64,000 bases of DNA from Bacteroidota bacterium (GTDB taxonomy: Bacteria; Bacteroidota; Bacteroidia; Chitinophagales; Chitinophagaceae): contig JABDFS010000001.1 in assembly GCA_013286425.1 (NCBI GenBank), positions 23,392 to 87,391 on the forward strand. The letters are read 5' to 3'. The notes below the pieces were generated by a model. The model saw only the letters and a program-made list of their open reading frames with translations, did not search any database and had not been told where the DNA came from. This document shows positions 7,817 through 16,387 of this stretch, piece after piece (positions within the stretch are counted from its first letter, which is position 1; each line of letters opens with the position of its first letter). Made by a program: the position numbers and the translations under genes.

Positions 7817-9298
7817 CTATTTGCTTATTACTATTTTTTGTACTTCACCGGTGCGGTTGTCTTTCACATAATATATACCTGCAGGCAACTTACTTATATT
7901 TATAGTGCGTGTGTTTTTTATTTGTTGAGTAAACACAACTATGCCTTGCTGGTTGATCAAAGAAATATTTGTTTCGGTATTGGTATTTATATGCAGAACA
8001 TCTTTAACTGGATTAGGGTAAACGATAAAACTTTTTGTTTTGGCAACTGCATCAGACATTGTAATATTTTTTATTAATGATGGTTTTGCAGTTGTATCAG
8101 CCAGGACAACTGGCCAATAGTCGAAGCCACCTAACGTTTTTTTCGTTTTGTCGCCTGCGATACCGCTGCTGGAGATACCTCCCAGTAAGTAAATGTTGGG
8201 CCTTAGCTCTTTCAGATCTTTTAAATAACTGGAGCTGCCATCCACTATTTTTGACCATTGTGGAGAGCCTGCACTATTTAATTTAAGCGTGTAATACTGG
8301 TATCCTCCACCATGATTGGTTGTACTTCCAACCAGGTAACCTCCATCGCTTGTTTGCAATATTGAAATATCAAAACTGGCCGAGAATTTAGTTTCATCAG
8401 CTATAGTAGTCCATAAAAGATTACCTGCCTTATCTAATTTGTGAACAATCAGCTTAAAGCGAAGGCGCCTGCCATCTCCGTTTGTAACAGACTCTGAGTA
8501 GTTTACATATACACCGCACATTATAAAACCGCTGTCTTTTGTGCATTGTGTTTTAAAGCGACATTCTACAATAGTATCATAATCACGCCTCCACAAAATG
8601 TTTCCTAAAGAATCTGTCTTTTGAATTTCTCCGAAGGGAGATGTTACTATATACCCTTTATCTAATGTTTCCGATGTATAAGCGGCACCATCATTTGATA
8701 CAGCATTATTTATCCATTGTATATTTCCATATTGATCTGTTTTTATTAAGCCAGAATTTGTTGTTAATATACAACCGCCATCATCCGTTGTATCCATGTC
8801 ATAAGCACGGTCACTTTGAGAAAGTGCGCTACCCACAGTTTTTTGCCATGCAATACTTCCGTCAGCATTCAATTTCACTAACCAGATTCCTGTTGTTTTT
8901 GTTATATCCACCGTTTTGTTGCCGGATATGCCGGAATAAGAATTGCCTGCAAGTATATAGCCGCCATCCCTGGTAGACCGTGCGGCAATCAATGTATCAT
9001 CTTTATCTCCTCCAATTGTTTCATCCCATTGTATTGTTGCCTTGCCTGTTATTTTATCTTCTGCAAATTTTATTACCCAATAATCATTTGCGCCCCAACT
9101 GTTTTGTGTTTTATACTTTGAGTGATCGGAGAATGAAGTGCCGGCTAAAAGAAATCCATTATCGGACAAACAAATATCAGATAACAATTCATTGTAGGCG
9201 CCTCCAACATCTGCCTGGGCTTTTATTTGTGTTTGAGCAAAGCTGCTTAAGGACATAAGAACTGAGAAGGCTGTTAAAGCGAATAGTTTACATTTCAT
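7817..9298 (-). CDS. T9SS type A protein with repeated WxxxxGG-type blades
   Basis: Predicted secreted protein of 493 residues with a signal peptide (MKCKLFALTAFSVLMSLSSFAQ). The body consists of repeated segments such as TRDGGYILAGNS, TTDDGGCILTTN and TSDGGYLVGST, with IAWQKTVG-like strands. This is typical of beta-propeller-like T9SS proteins that are often annotated only by their sorting domain. The C-terminal sorting domain begins FIVYPNPVKDVLHINTN and ends GEVQKIVISK. It is monocistronic, between two terminators. No enzyme motif is visible; a binding or adhesion role is only a guess. Confidence 0.85.
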   Translation of the reverse strand: MKCKLFALTAFSVLMSLSSFAQTQIKAQADVGGAYNELLSDICLSDNGFLLAGTSFSDHSKYKTQNSWGANDYWVIKFAEDKITGKATIQWDETIGGDKDDTLIAARSTRDGGYILAGNSYSGISGNKTVDITKTTGIWLVKLNADGSIAWQKTVGSALSQSDRAYDMDTTDDGGCILTTNSGLIKTDQYGNIQWINNAVSNDGAAYTSETLDKGYIVTSPFGEIQKTDSLGNILWRRDYDTIVECRFKTQCTKDSGFIMCGVYVNYSESVTNGDGRRLRFKLIVHKLDKAGNLLWTTIADETKFSASFDISILQTSDGGYLVGSTTNHGGGYQYYTLKLNSAGSPQWSKIVDGSSSYLKDLKELRPNIYLLGGISSSGIAGDKTKKTLGGFDYWPVVLADTTAKPSLIKNITMSDAVAKTKSFIVYPNPVKDVLHINTNTETNISLINQQGIVVFTQQIKNTRTINISKLPAGIYYVKDNRTGEVQKIVISK

Positions 9299-9449
9299 AA
9301 TGGTGTTTTTAATTTATGCAATAGGTTAGATAAAGTTTAGCGCATGTATATTATCTGCGTTAATTAAATAATAGTAAACGGGAATCAACGAACAATGAAA
9401 TTAAACATTATTCTAAAGCCTAAATGATTTTAAACAAGAGCAAATTTTA

Positions 9450-9487
9450 AAAGCGAAAAGCCCGCATTTGCGGGGCTTTTCGCTTTG
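9450..9487 (-). terminator. Rho-independent terminator of the tricorn-like gene
   Basis: A long stem AAAGCGAAAAGCCCGCA / TGCGGGGCTTTTCGCTTT (one bulge) lies 13 bp after the stop at 9500 on the minus strand. Confidence 0.88.
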
Positions 9488-9499
9488 TATGAATAATAT

Positions 9500-12400
9500 T
9501 TATTTGTATTCAAACGATTTATCCGGATGTGGCGGCGCCTGTGGTACGTCAACAGGATTATCTTTTATCTGTTTCTTTAAATAATCAACTGCATATTCAA
9601 GCTGTGCATCTTTACCATTAAATGTTGCAAAAGGTAAATTGTCAACCGTAATATCAGGCTCAACACCGTGGCCTTCTATTAACCATTTACCTTCTGGTCC
9701 GTATACTCCCAATTCAGCAGCGCTGGCAATACCATTATCCACTAAACGGTTATCCGAGCTTAACCAGATCTCTCCGCCCCATGTACGCATACCGATCACT
9801 TTTCCAAAACCTAATCTTCTGAATCCTTCTGTGATTGCTTCACCGTCAGATGAAGTTTCCTGGTCGCACAAAATAACCATGTGGCCGCGAAATGCATACG
9901 GCATATTCCATGTTGGCCCGCCGCTTCTGCTTTGCCAGTACATCCATGCTTTACGCATTAATTTTTCCAGCACCCAGCTATCAATATTACCACCAAAATT
10001 GTCACGCACATCCAATATCAAGCCTTTGCGGTTAAACACAGGATAAAATTGTTTTACAAAATCATCCATATCGCTTCCGGTCATTGCTTTTAAATGTATA
10101 TAGCCAATATCGTTGTTGCTCATGCTGTCAACTTTTTCACGATTCGTCAGTTCCCATTCTTCATATCTCAGCGTAAATGCATCTCTCGCTGAACAAGGTT
10201 TTACAACCTGGTCATACGCTTTACCTGCTTTGTCGATCAAACTTAATTTTACAGGTTGCTGCACTTTATTCGCCAGCAACATATCCATATCCGGTTCATT
10301 TTTTACAGGCATATTGTTGACAGAAGTAATAATGTCGCCTTCTTTAATTTGTAATTCAGGTCTATTCAATGGAGAAGAAAAATCAGGGTAATCAGGATCG
10401 CTTTTATAAATATGATCAATGCGCAAGCCTTTTGATGTTGCAGTAAGGTTTGCGCCTAAAAATCCTGTCTGAATATTATCATCGGCCCTGCGTTGATCGC
10501 CGCCATACACAAATGTGTGCAATGCAGAAAGCTCACCAACCATTTGCGCCAGCAGGTCGTCTAATTCATACCTGTCAGTCAGTCTTGAAACCAATGGCAG
10601 GTATTGATCATGTACAGCCTGCCAGTTTACTTTATGCAGGTCGCGGTCATAAAAATAATCACGCATCATACGCCATGCATCGTTGAACATTTGATTCCAG
10701 TCCTGCTGCGGATCAACAACAAAGCTCCAGTTGTTTAATTGCAGCTTGCTTTTATCTGCATCAATCTTTGCGCCATCTGCATCTGCAATAGCCATTGATT
10801 TATTTGTGAAGAATACCAACAATTTTTTCCTGTTAGCTGATGGTGTAAAGTCTGATACACCTTCTGCAACTAATGTTGGATCATATTTTTTGCTTTCCGT
10901 AATTTTTAATGCATACAATTTATTACCGCTGTTATCATTCTGATCTGAAGATGCGTTTTCCCAATATAAATAGCCATTCATGGCAACTGCATTAAAAATG
11001 TTCCCGCTTTTTACAGGCACCTGGTAAAGCAATGTTTTTATGTATTCCCAGTTAATATTTTTTGCCTTTGCATTTTTATTTTTTTGTTTATCGTTAATTG
11101 AAGGATTGAAAGTTGAATCCGCAAGCCATGAATCTGTTTGAAGAAAAGGAAATCTTGCAGCGCTATCCAATGGCATTGCATAAATATTTTCGGTATTGGT
11201 GTAATACGGTTCCGGTTGAAGCGACCCCCATGGTGAACGCGTTTGCGTTACAATATTTCTTTCAGAAACAAAGAACAACCAATTGCTGTCAACAGACCAT
11301 GAAGGATTATAGCTGTTCATCCGCTCCGTTGTTAAAGGCAACAGCTTCATATCATGCGTATCCACTATGCATATCTGCGAATTAAGGTTTGCAATATTTT
11401 GTGTGAAAGAAAGGTACCTTCCATTGGGTGACCATACCAATTCATTAATTCCCCGGTAAGCGCTGTCATACCGAAACTTTACTGCACCTGTTGCGATATC
11501 AGCAATATGCAGCACTTCATTTTTATCATCATAAGCAATATATTTTCCGTCAGGTGAAACACTGAAAGAGCTAATAATCGTTTTTGTATTTTTAGTGATT
11601 TGTGTTGCGCTGTCACTTCCATCTGCATTCATCCTCCATATTTCATATTCACCGGAAGCATCAGATAAAGCTGCCAGTGTTTTTTCATTTATAAAGTGAA
11701 CTTCTTTAAAACGAATACCGCTTTTCCTGCTCACTTCCTGCCAGCGATCGCTTTTAGCGGGCGATACAAAAACTCTTCCGCGACTAACAATAGCTGCATA
11801 ATTTCCGCCAGGTGAAATATCTGCCTGCGATATAGTTTCAACAGGGCTTTTTATCCATTTGGGTTTGCGCTGATCAAAGTCTGACACAAGATTGATGTCT
11901 AACAATTTTTCCTGGCTAGTACTGATGTCATATAAATAAATATCAGCGCCTTTCTGATAAACAATTCTTGAACCATTAATTGATGGCGATTGAATATCCC
12001 AGCGTTTTGCAAATGTTTGTTGCTTCATATCTTTTCCATCTTTATTCATGCTCCAGATATTCATTGTGCCATCACGATCTGATAAAAAATATACACGGTC
12101 ATTGTACAACATCGGGCTGGTGCTTGTTCCATCAAAATCTGCAGTAAGATTTGTTGCTTCATGTGAGCCGTCAAACTTCCATACCTGTTCTATAAAACCA
12201 CCTTTGTATCTTTTTGTTTTGCTGCCCTGGTTTTGAAATCGCGTAAAGAATAAAGTATTGTTATCGTCGTAACAGCCATACGATGCCTGCCACAACGGAA
12301 TTTTTTGTTTGGTAAGCGTTGCCGGATCAAGCTTAATAATCTGTGCTGATGGTATTGAACTGTAAGCATTGGTGCGGTATAAGAGTTTGCTATCTTTTGT

Positions 12401-12745
12401 CCAGCTATATGCCTGTACTAAATTGCCTGAATAATCATAAGTAATACGTTTGGGAACGCTGCCATTTATATCCATTATATACAATTCAGAAGCGCCTTCA
12501 TACTGACCTGTAAAAACAACCTGCTTTCCATCCGGCGATATACAGGGATATGTTTCCAAACCTTTATCAGTTGTTAAACGCGTAGTGAAGCCGTTGCTTA
12601 TATCATATTTCCATAAGTCGCCTTCTGCAGTAAAAATTACCGTGTTTCCATTAATGGCGGGCGTGCGGTAATAACCTTTTTGCTGACTGTAAACCAATAC
12701 AGAAAAAAGCAATGAGATGATCGTTAGAGAAATGGCGGGACGCAT
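9500..12745 (-). CDS. Tricorn-like S41 family protease
   Basis: Large exported peptidase of 1081 residues, related to tricorn protease. A signal peptide (MRPAISLTIISLLFSVLVYSQ) is followed by two blocks of WD40/TolB-like propeller repeats (for example CISPDGKQVVFTGQYEGASELYIMDING and FSVSPDGKYIAYDDKNEVLHI). After a linker come a helical segment (WRMMRDYFYDRDLHKVNWQAV), a PDZ-like domain (EGDIITSVNNMPV) and a C-terminal S41 catalytic domain. The probable nucleophile is the serine in ETSSDGEAITEGFRRLG near residue 960. The family processes oligopeptides; here it would act in the periplasm or at the cell surface. Single gene with its own terminator; length is normal. Confidence 0.92.
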   Translation of the reverse strand: MRPAISLTIISLLFSVLVYSQQKGYYRTPAINGNTVIFTAEGDLWKYDISNGFTTRLTTDKGLETYPCISPDGKQVVFTGQYEGASELYIMDINGSVPKRITYDYSGNLVQAYSWTKDSKLLYRTNAYSSIPSAQIIKLDPATLTKQKIPLWQASYGCYDDNNTLFFTRFQNQGSKTKRYKGGFIEQVWKFDGSHEATNLTADFDGTSTSPMLYNDRVYFLSDRDGTMNIWSMNKDGKDMKQQTFAKRWDIQSPSINGSRIVYQKGADIYLYDISTSQEKLLDINLVSDFDQRKPKWIKSPVETISQADISPGGNYAAIVSRGRVFVSPAKSDRWQEVSRKSGIRFKEVHFINEKTLAALSDASGEYEIWRMNADGSDSATQITKNTKTIISSFSVSPDGKYIAYDDKNEVLHIADIATGAVKFRYDSAYRGINELVWSPNGRYLSFTQNIANLNSQICIVDTHDMKLLPLTTERMNSYNPSWSVDSNWLFFVSERNIVTQTRSPWGSLQPEPYYTNTENIYAMPLDSAARFPFLQTDSWLADSTFNPSINDKQKNKNAKAKNINWEYIKTLLYQVPVKSGNIFNAVAMNGYLYWENASSDQNDNSGNKLYALKITESKKYDPTLVAEGVSDFTPSANRKKLLVFFTNKSMAIADADGAKIDADKSKLQLNNWSFVVDPQQDWNQMFNDAWRMMRDYFYDRDLHKVNWQAVHDQYLPLVSRLTDRYELDDLLAQMVGELSALHTFVYGGDQRRADDNIQTGFLGANLTATSKGLRIDHIYKSDPDYPDFSSPLNRPELQIKEGDIITSVNNMPVKNEPDMDMLLANKVQQPVKLSLIDKAGKAYDQVVKPCSARDAFTLRYEEWELTNREKVDSMSNNDIGYIHLKAMTGSDMDDFVKQFYPVFNRKGLILDVRDNFGGNIDSWVLEKLMRKAWMYWQSRSGGPTWNMPYAFRGHMVILCDQETSSDGEAITEGFRRLGFGKVIGMRTWGGEIWLSSDNRLVDNGIASAAELGVYGPEGKWLIEGHGVEPDITVDNLPFATFNGKDAQLEYAVDYLKKQIKDNPVDVPQAPPHPDKSFEYK

Positions 12746-12833
12746 AAGCTGTTTTTGATTTTAGTAAAAATATCAATAATAAATAATGAGTTGGCAGGAA
12801 AATTTTTAGATTGTTTTTTGGTTATCTACTAAT

Positions 12834-12868
12834 GAACTCCGATGAAGCACGGTTGCGTCGCATCACTT
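12834..12868 (-). repeat. Dispersed AGTG-CGACGCAAC repeat, copy 2
   Basis: Read on the minus strand: AGTGATGCGACGCAACCGTG then CTTCATCGGAGTT. It matches the copy at 5986 along its length and lies upstream of the tricorn-like gene. Confidence 0.55.
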
Positions 12869-12968
12869 GTACTGCATGTCATTGATCAACTACTGCTCAC
12901 TGTTCATAACACTTTTTTAGCGGTTAGTTTTAACAAGTTTTAAATATAAATAGACAAAGATTTAGTTG

Positions 12969-12976
12969 TAATTTTG
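12969..12976 (+). promoter_or_regulatory. -7 box of the marR-MFS operon
   Basis: TAATTTTG matches the Bacteroidota -7 consensus TAnnTTTG and lies 29 bp before the ATG. No good -33 TTTG is visible at the right distance. Confidence 0.5.
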
Positions 12977-12981
12977 TAAGG

Positions 12982-12997
12982 TAAACTTATAAGTTTA
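12982..12997. promoter_or_regulatory. Perfect 16-bp palindrome, probable MarR operator
   Basis: TAAACTTATAAGTTTA is a perfect palindrome placed 5 bp downstream of the -7 box and 8 bp before the marR start codon. This is where a MarR dimer would block transcription of its own operon. The binding itself is inference. Confidence 0.65.
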
Positions 12998-13005
12998 GTG
13001 AATAA

Positions 13006-13449
13006 ATGGCAAAGCAATCTGACATAGAATTAATTTCTGAAATACGTACAACAATTACAAGATTGGTAAAAAAATTACGTAAGCATACTGTTACGGGCAT
13101 GGCACTTTCTTTAACAGAAAGATCTGTATTGGGCCTTTTAAATGAAGAAAAAGAAATGTTGCCAAATGAATTAGCCACAAGAGAAAAGATCACCAACCAA
13201 TCCATGTCGCAGATATTAAACCATCTTGACGAATTAGGTTACATCTTAAGGCGTATTTCAAAAGAAGACAAGCGTAAATCGCTGATAACATTATCCGCGA
13301 AAGGCACTGCTGCCATTAACCAGTTGCGCAACGAAAAAGATACCTGGTTATATGAAGCCGTAATAAACTCCTGTACTGCAGAAGAAATTTCCATATTAAA
13401 AAAGGCGTTAGCGCCATTAAAAAAATTAGTTGATTTTGAAGACGACTGA
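13006..13449 (+). CDS. MarR family transcriptional regulator
   Basis: A 147-residue winged-helix repressor. The pattern LTERSVLGLLNEEKEMLPNELATREKITNQSMSQILNHLDELGYILRRISKEDKRKSLITLSAKG contains the recognition helix and the wing (DKRKSLITLS) typical of MarR. It overlaps the start of the MFS exporter gene by 20 bp, so the pair is an operon. By analogy with many such pairs it would repress the exporter until a ligand binds. A perfect palindrome between the -7 box and the start codon is the likely operator. The ligand cannot be told from the sequence. Confidence 0.9.
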   Translation: MAKQSDIELISEIRTTITRLVKKLRKHTVTGMALSLTERSVLGLLNEEKEMLPNELATREKITNQSMSQILNHLDELGYILRRISKEDKRKSLITLSAKGTAAINQLRNEKDTWLYEAVINSCTAEEISILKKALAPLKKLVDFEDD

Positions 13450-14725
13450 AGAAAAAAAGAAGAGTAAGATCACTACGTTCACCGCGTTTAAAAGTAGGAA
13501 TTACAGGTTATATTTTGTTGGGCAATCCTTATCACTCATCGGCACATGGATGCAGAAGACCGCAGTAAGCTGGGTTGTTTATTCCCTCACACATTCAAAG
13601 TTCATGCTTGGCCTTTCTTTATTTGCCAGCATGTTTCCGGCGTTCGTGTTTTCGTTTGTAGGCGGTGCAACAGCAGACCGCTATAACCGTTACAGGTTGT
13701 TATTGATAACACAGATCGCATCTATGGTACAGGCTGTGTTGCTTACGTTACTGGTTCTTTCCAATCATTATAATGTATGGGCAATTCTTTCGCTGAGTTT
13801 TATATTGGGAATTATAAATGCGTTTGATGTTCCTGCAAGGCAATCACTCGTAAATGAATTAATAGAAGACAAAAAATATTTGAATAATGCCATTGCATTG
13901 AATTCATCCATGGTGAATTTATCAAGGTTGATCGGCCCTGCTATCGCCGGGTTTATTCTTGAAAAATTTGGTGATGTATTTTGTTTTGGATTAAATGCAA
14001 TAAGCTTTATCGCAGTTATTACTTCTGTGTTATTAATAAAACTTCCACCACAAAAAGTGCAGCATCATACAAAAAATATTCTGCAGGATGTAAAAGACGG
14101 ATGGAACTATCTGAAAGAAGTAAAAGAGTTGAAGTTTATTATTTCAATGCTGGGTTTAATTGCATTGTTTGTGTTGCCTTATACAACAATGATCGCTGTA
14201 TATGCAAAAGATATTTTTAAAGGTACCGCATCAACGTTTGGTATCATTGACAGCATGATCGGCCTGGGTGCTTTTGGCGGCGCACTATTTCTTGCTTCAT
14301 TAAAACCCGGTAGTAATCTTAGAAAAATACTTGCAATAAATACGTTATTGTTTGGAACAGGATTAGTGCTATTCTCACACATGCATTCTTATCCGCTCGC
14401 ACTTGCATGCGCAATGCTTACAGGCTTCGGAATGATGTCACAGGTAACCATTACAAATACATTAGTGCAAACAACAGTTGACCCGAATATGCGCGGAAGA
14501 ATGATAAGTTTTTATGCAATGGCTTTCTTTGGAATGCAACCTTTAGGTGGCTTAATTGTTGGTTCTGTTTCGCAGCTAATTGGTGTACCTAATACCGTTT
14601 TGGCAGAAGGATGTATTGCATTGCTGATCGGCTTGTTACACCTGAGATTTTTGAAACGCAATAAAGTAAAGACGATTCAAATGAATATGCAAACTGATGC
14701 AAGTCGCGTTGAAGTTGCTTCTTAA
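13430..14725 (+). CDS. MFS transporter (EntS/MFS_3-like exporter)
   Basis: Inner-membrane exporter of 431 residues with about twelve hydrophobic segments. The N-terminus FKSRNYRLYFVGQSLSLIGTWMQKTAVSWVVYSLT and loop GATADRYNRYRLLL are typical of the EntS-like/DUF894 MFS_3 group. The ORF begins with TTG at 13430, inside the last codons of marR. There is no ATG before residue 41, well inside the first membrane segment, so TTG is the best start and translation is probably coupled. Substrate is unknown; drugs or siderophores are usual for the family. The protein appears intact. Confidence 0.88.
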   Translation: MILKTTEEKKKSKITTFTAFKSRNYRLYFVGQSLSLIGTWMQKTAVSWVVYSLTHSKFMLGLSLFASMFPAFVFSFVGGATADRYNRYRLLLITQIASMVQAVLLTLLVLSNHYNVWAILSLSFILGIINAFDVPARQSLVNELIEDKKYLNNAIALNSSMVNLSRLIGPAIAGFILEKFGDVFCFGLNAISFIAVITSVLLIKLPPQKVQHHTKNILQDVKDGWNYLKEVKELKFIISMLGLIALFVLPYTTMIAVYAKDIFKGTASTFGIIDSMIGLGAFGGALFLASLKPGSNLRKILAINTLLFGTGLVLFSHMHSYPLALACAMLTGFGMMSQVTITNTLVQTTVDPNMRGRMISFYAMAFFGMQPLGGLIVGSVSQLIGVPNTVLAEGCIALLIGLLHLRFLKRNKVKTIQMNMQTDASRVEVAS

Positions 14726-14762
14726 TTAAGTTTGAATTTGTGTCAGGATGTGAATACTTTAA

Positions 14763-14805
14763 GCCACGAATGCACTAATGATAAAACTATTCGTGCATTC
14801 GTGGC
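14763..14805. repeat. GCCACGAA inverted repeat, copy 1
   Basis: A perfect 13-bp stem GCCACGAATGCAC / GTGCATTCGTGGC with a 17-base loop lies between the convergent MFS and GH5 genes. A related inverted repeat lies at 61023-61087. It may act as a bidirectional terminator, but no clean T-run follows. Confidence 0.7.
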
Positions 14806-14933
14806 AAATTAAGTATTGTGATGAAAGCAAGAACAGCAAAGCAAAAGCTGCTAAATACAGTAATGAATCTTACACTAAACAATCGGGCTAATCATTTAAT
14901 CCCATAAATCGTGGTTCAGACAATTATTGCTAT

Positions 14934-16001
14934 TTACTTTTTCTGCATTGCCTGTTTAAAGAATTCCCCGGTAGGTGTAAGGTCATAATTCCATGATTGC
15001 AGCATTTGCGGCCACCACTCAGGATCGTACACCCAGGCCAGCCAGCTGATGCCATTGTTTTCGAGATAAGTTGTTATGCGCGATCCATAATTATCAGCGC
15101 CATCCGCAGGCCCGCCTTTCTGTGTGATAAAGCCAATCTCCGTTGCAATGATGGGATAACGTTGTGCAGCGAAACCAAAATCTTCTTCCCATTTAGGCTC
15201 CCATGGCTGAGAGCGTTTATTGGGATAAGGATGCGTAACATACGCAACGTTTGGTGCATTGACAGGCTCTTCGCGCAAAGGCGTAAGATCATAAGCCCAA
15301 TCGAAACCCGCAACCAATGGAATGGTTTCCTTATCATAAGAACGTATAAGATGTATAATGTTTTCATTTATCTTTTTCCAGTCGCTCCAGCTTATTGAAC
15401 CTAATTGGCCGTTGTATGTTGTAGGCTCGTTGAAGAGTTCATAAAAAGCAACGGTGTTATTGCCTGTAAAATGCTTGGAAATAGTACGCCAGAACTCATA
15501 CGTTTCCTGCTTGCTTGTATTATACATCGGGTCCTGGAACAATTCCATTTCAAGATTGCCGATAGAATGCCAGTCAATGTCTACATACATATTAAGATCA
15601 GCGCACCAGCTTACAGCAGAATCAAGCAAAACAAGGTAAGCAGCTGGTGTTCTTTCACGCCATGCAACCGGATGTACAGGAATACGTACCAACATTGTGC
15701 CCATACTTTTTACTGATTGAAACAATTGTTTGTTCCAATGGCCTTCATGTTCAATTTTATCAGGGTCGGCAATAGATAAGCCGCGAAATAAAACAGTATC
15801 GCCTTTGTCATTAATAAACTTATTTCCTTTCACAGAAATCAAGGGAAGCAGTTTTGCTTTTGAATCTCTTTTTTGCATGGAAGGATAATCGTCTTTCCAC
15901 CATGCGTGATAGTTGTTTGCAGAGGTTGTTTGTGCAGATAAACTATTAATCAAAAAAAGCTGAATGATGATGATTGAATAAGCAATGCGTTGTAGTTGCA
16001 T
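14934..16001 (-). CDS. GH5-type cellulase family glycoside hydrolase
   Basis: Predicted exported glycosidase of 355 residues from the ATG at 16001. The track's longer start adds 26 residues before a clear signal peptide (MQLQRIAYSIIIIQLFLINSLSAQ). The TIM-barrel landmarks of clan A/GH5 enzymes are present: MLVRIPVHPVAW, MYVDIDWHS, the acid/base motif FYELFNEPT, HPYP, and the nucleophile motif IIATEIGFIT. The substrate is probably a beta-1,4-glucan or mannan, but it cannot be fixed from sequence. The gene is isolated, with no SusC/SusD pair nearby, so this is not a typical polysaccharide utilisation locus. Confidence 0.88.
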   Translation of the reverse strand: MQLQRIAYSIIIIQLFLINSLSAQTTSANNYHAWWKDDYPSMQKRDSKAKLLPLISVKGNKFINDKGDTVLFRGLSIADPDKIEHEGHWNKQLFQSVKSMGTMLVRIPVHPVAWRERTPAAYLVLLDSAVSWCADLNMYVDIDWHSIGNLEMELFQDPMYNTSKQETYEFWRTISKHFTGNNTVAFYELFNEPTTYNGQLGSISWSDWKKINENIIHLIRSYDKETIPLVAGFDWAYDLTPLREEPVNAPNVAYVTHPYPNKRSQPWEPKWEEDFGFAAQRYPIIATEIGFITQKGGPADGADNYGSRITTYLENNGISWLAWVYDPEWWPQMLQSWNYDLTPTGEFFKQAMQKK

Positions 16002-16141
16002 AGATAAATTGTGAGGAGTAAAAATATTGAAATCTATACAACTGTGTAATGCTTTAATAACTATAAGGCAAACATTCAAAGCTAATTTATTACTGACCCT
16101 GGCTATGTAATGTTTTTACTCTAATCATCTCAATAACAACA

Positions 16142-16259
16142 AGCTCATTTCTTCGATATAATTTCGATATTTCTTCGATATAACTTCGATATAACTTCGA
16201 TCAATTAAATCGAAGAAACATCGAAGTTATATCGAAGTTTTTTCGTAGAAAAGAAGAAC
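16142..16259. repeat. 11-bp-phased palindromic array, copy 2
   Basis: The left end AGCTCATTT is followed by CG dinucleotides at 16154, 16165, 16176, 16187 and 16198, a 13-bp centre (CGATCAATTAAATCG), then 16211, 16222, 16233 and a degenerate unit (CGT) at 16244. The 11-bp step is exact throughout. It lies between the divergent GH5 and MmeI-like genes. Confidence 0.85.
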
Positions 16260-16387
16260 TTGGTATTTTTTAACTCCATGGTTGTATGCCTTCAGTGCCG
16301 TAATGGCTTAGCTTCTTATTGTGTCTAAGCAGGTAAATAGGAAATTGCGTAAATTGGTTTTATATTAGCAAAAAGATTAACTGTTGT

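Noticed and set aside
14934-16001. Polysaccharide utilisation locus around the GH5 enzyme
   Set aside because: No SusC/SusD-like pair, regulator or further glycosidase flanks it.
16142-16259. Small CRISPR or mobile insertion at the palindromic arrays
   Set aside because: The units are 11 bp with no spacers, there is no transposase, and I could not find convincing target-site duplications.
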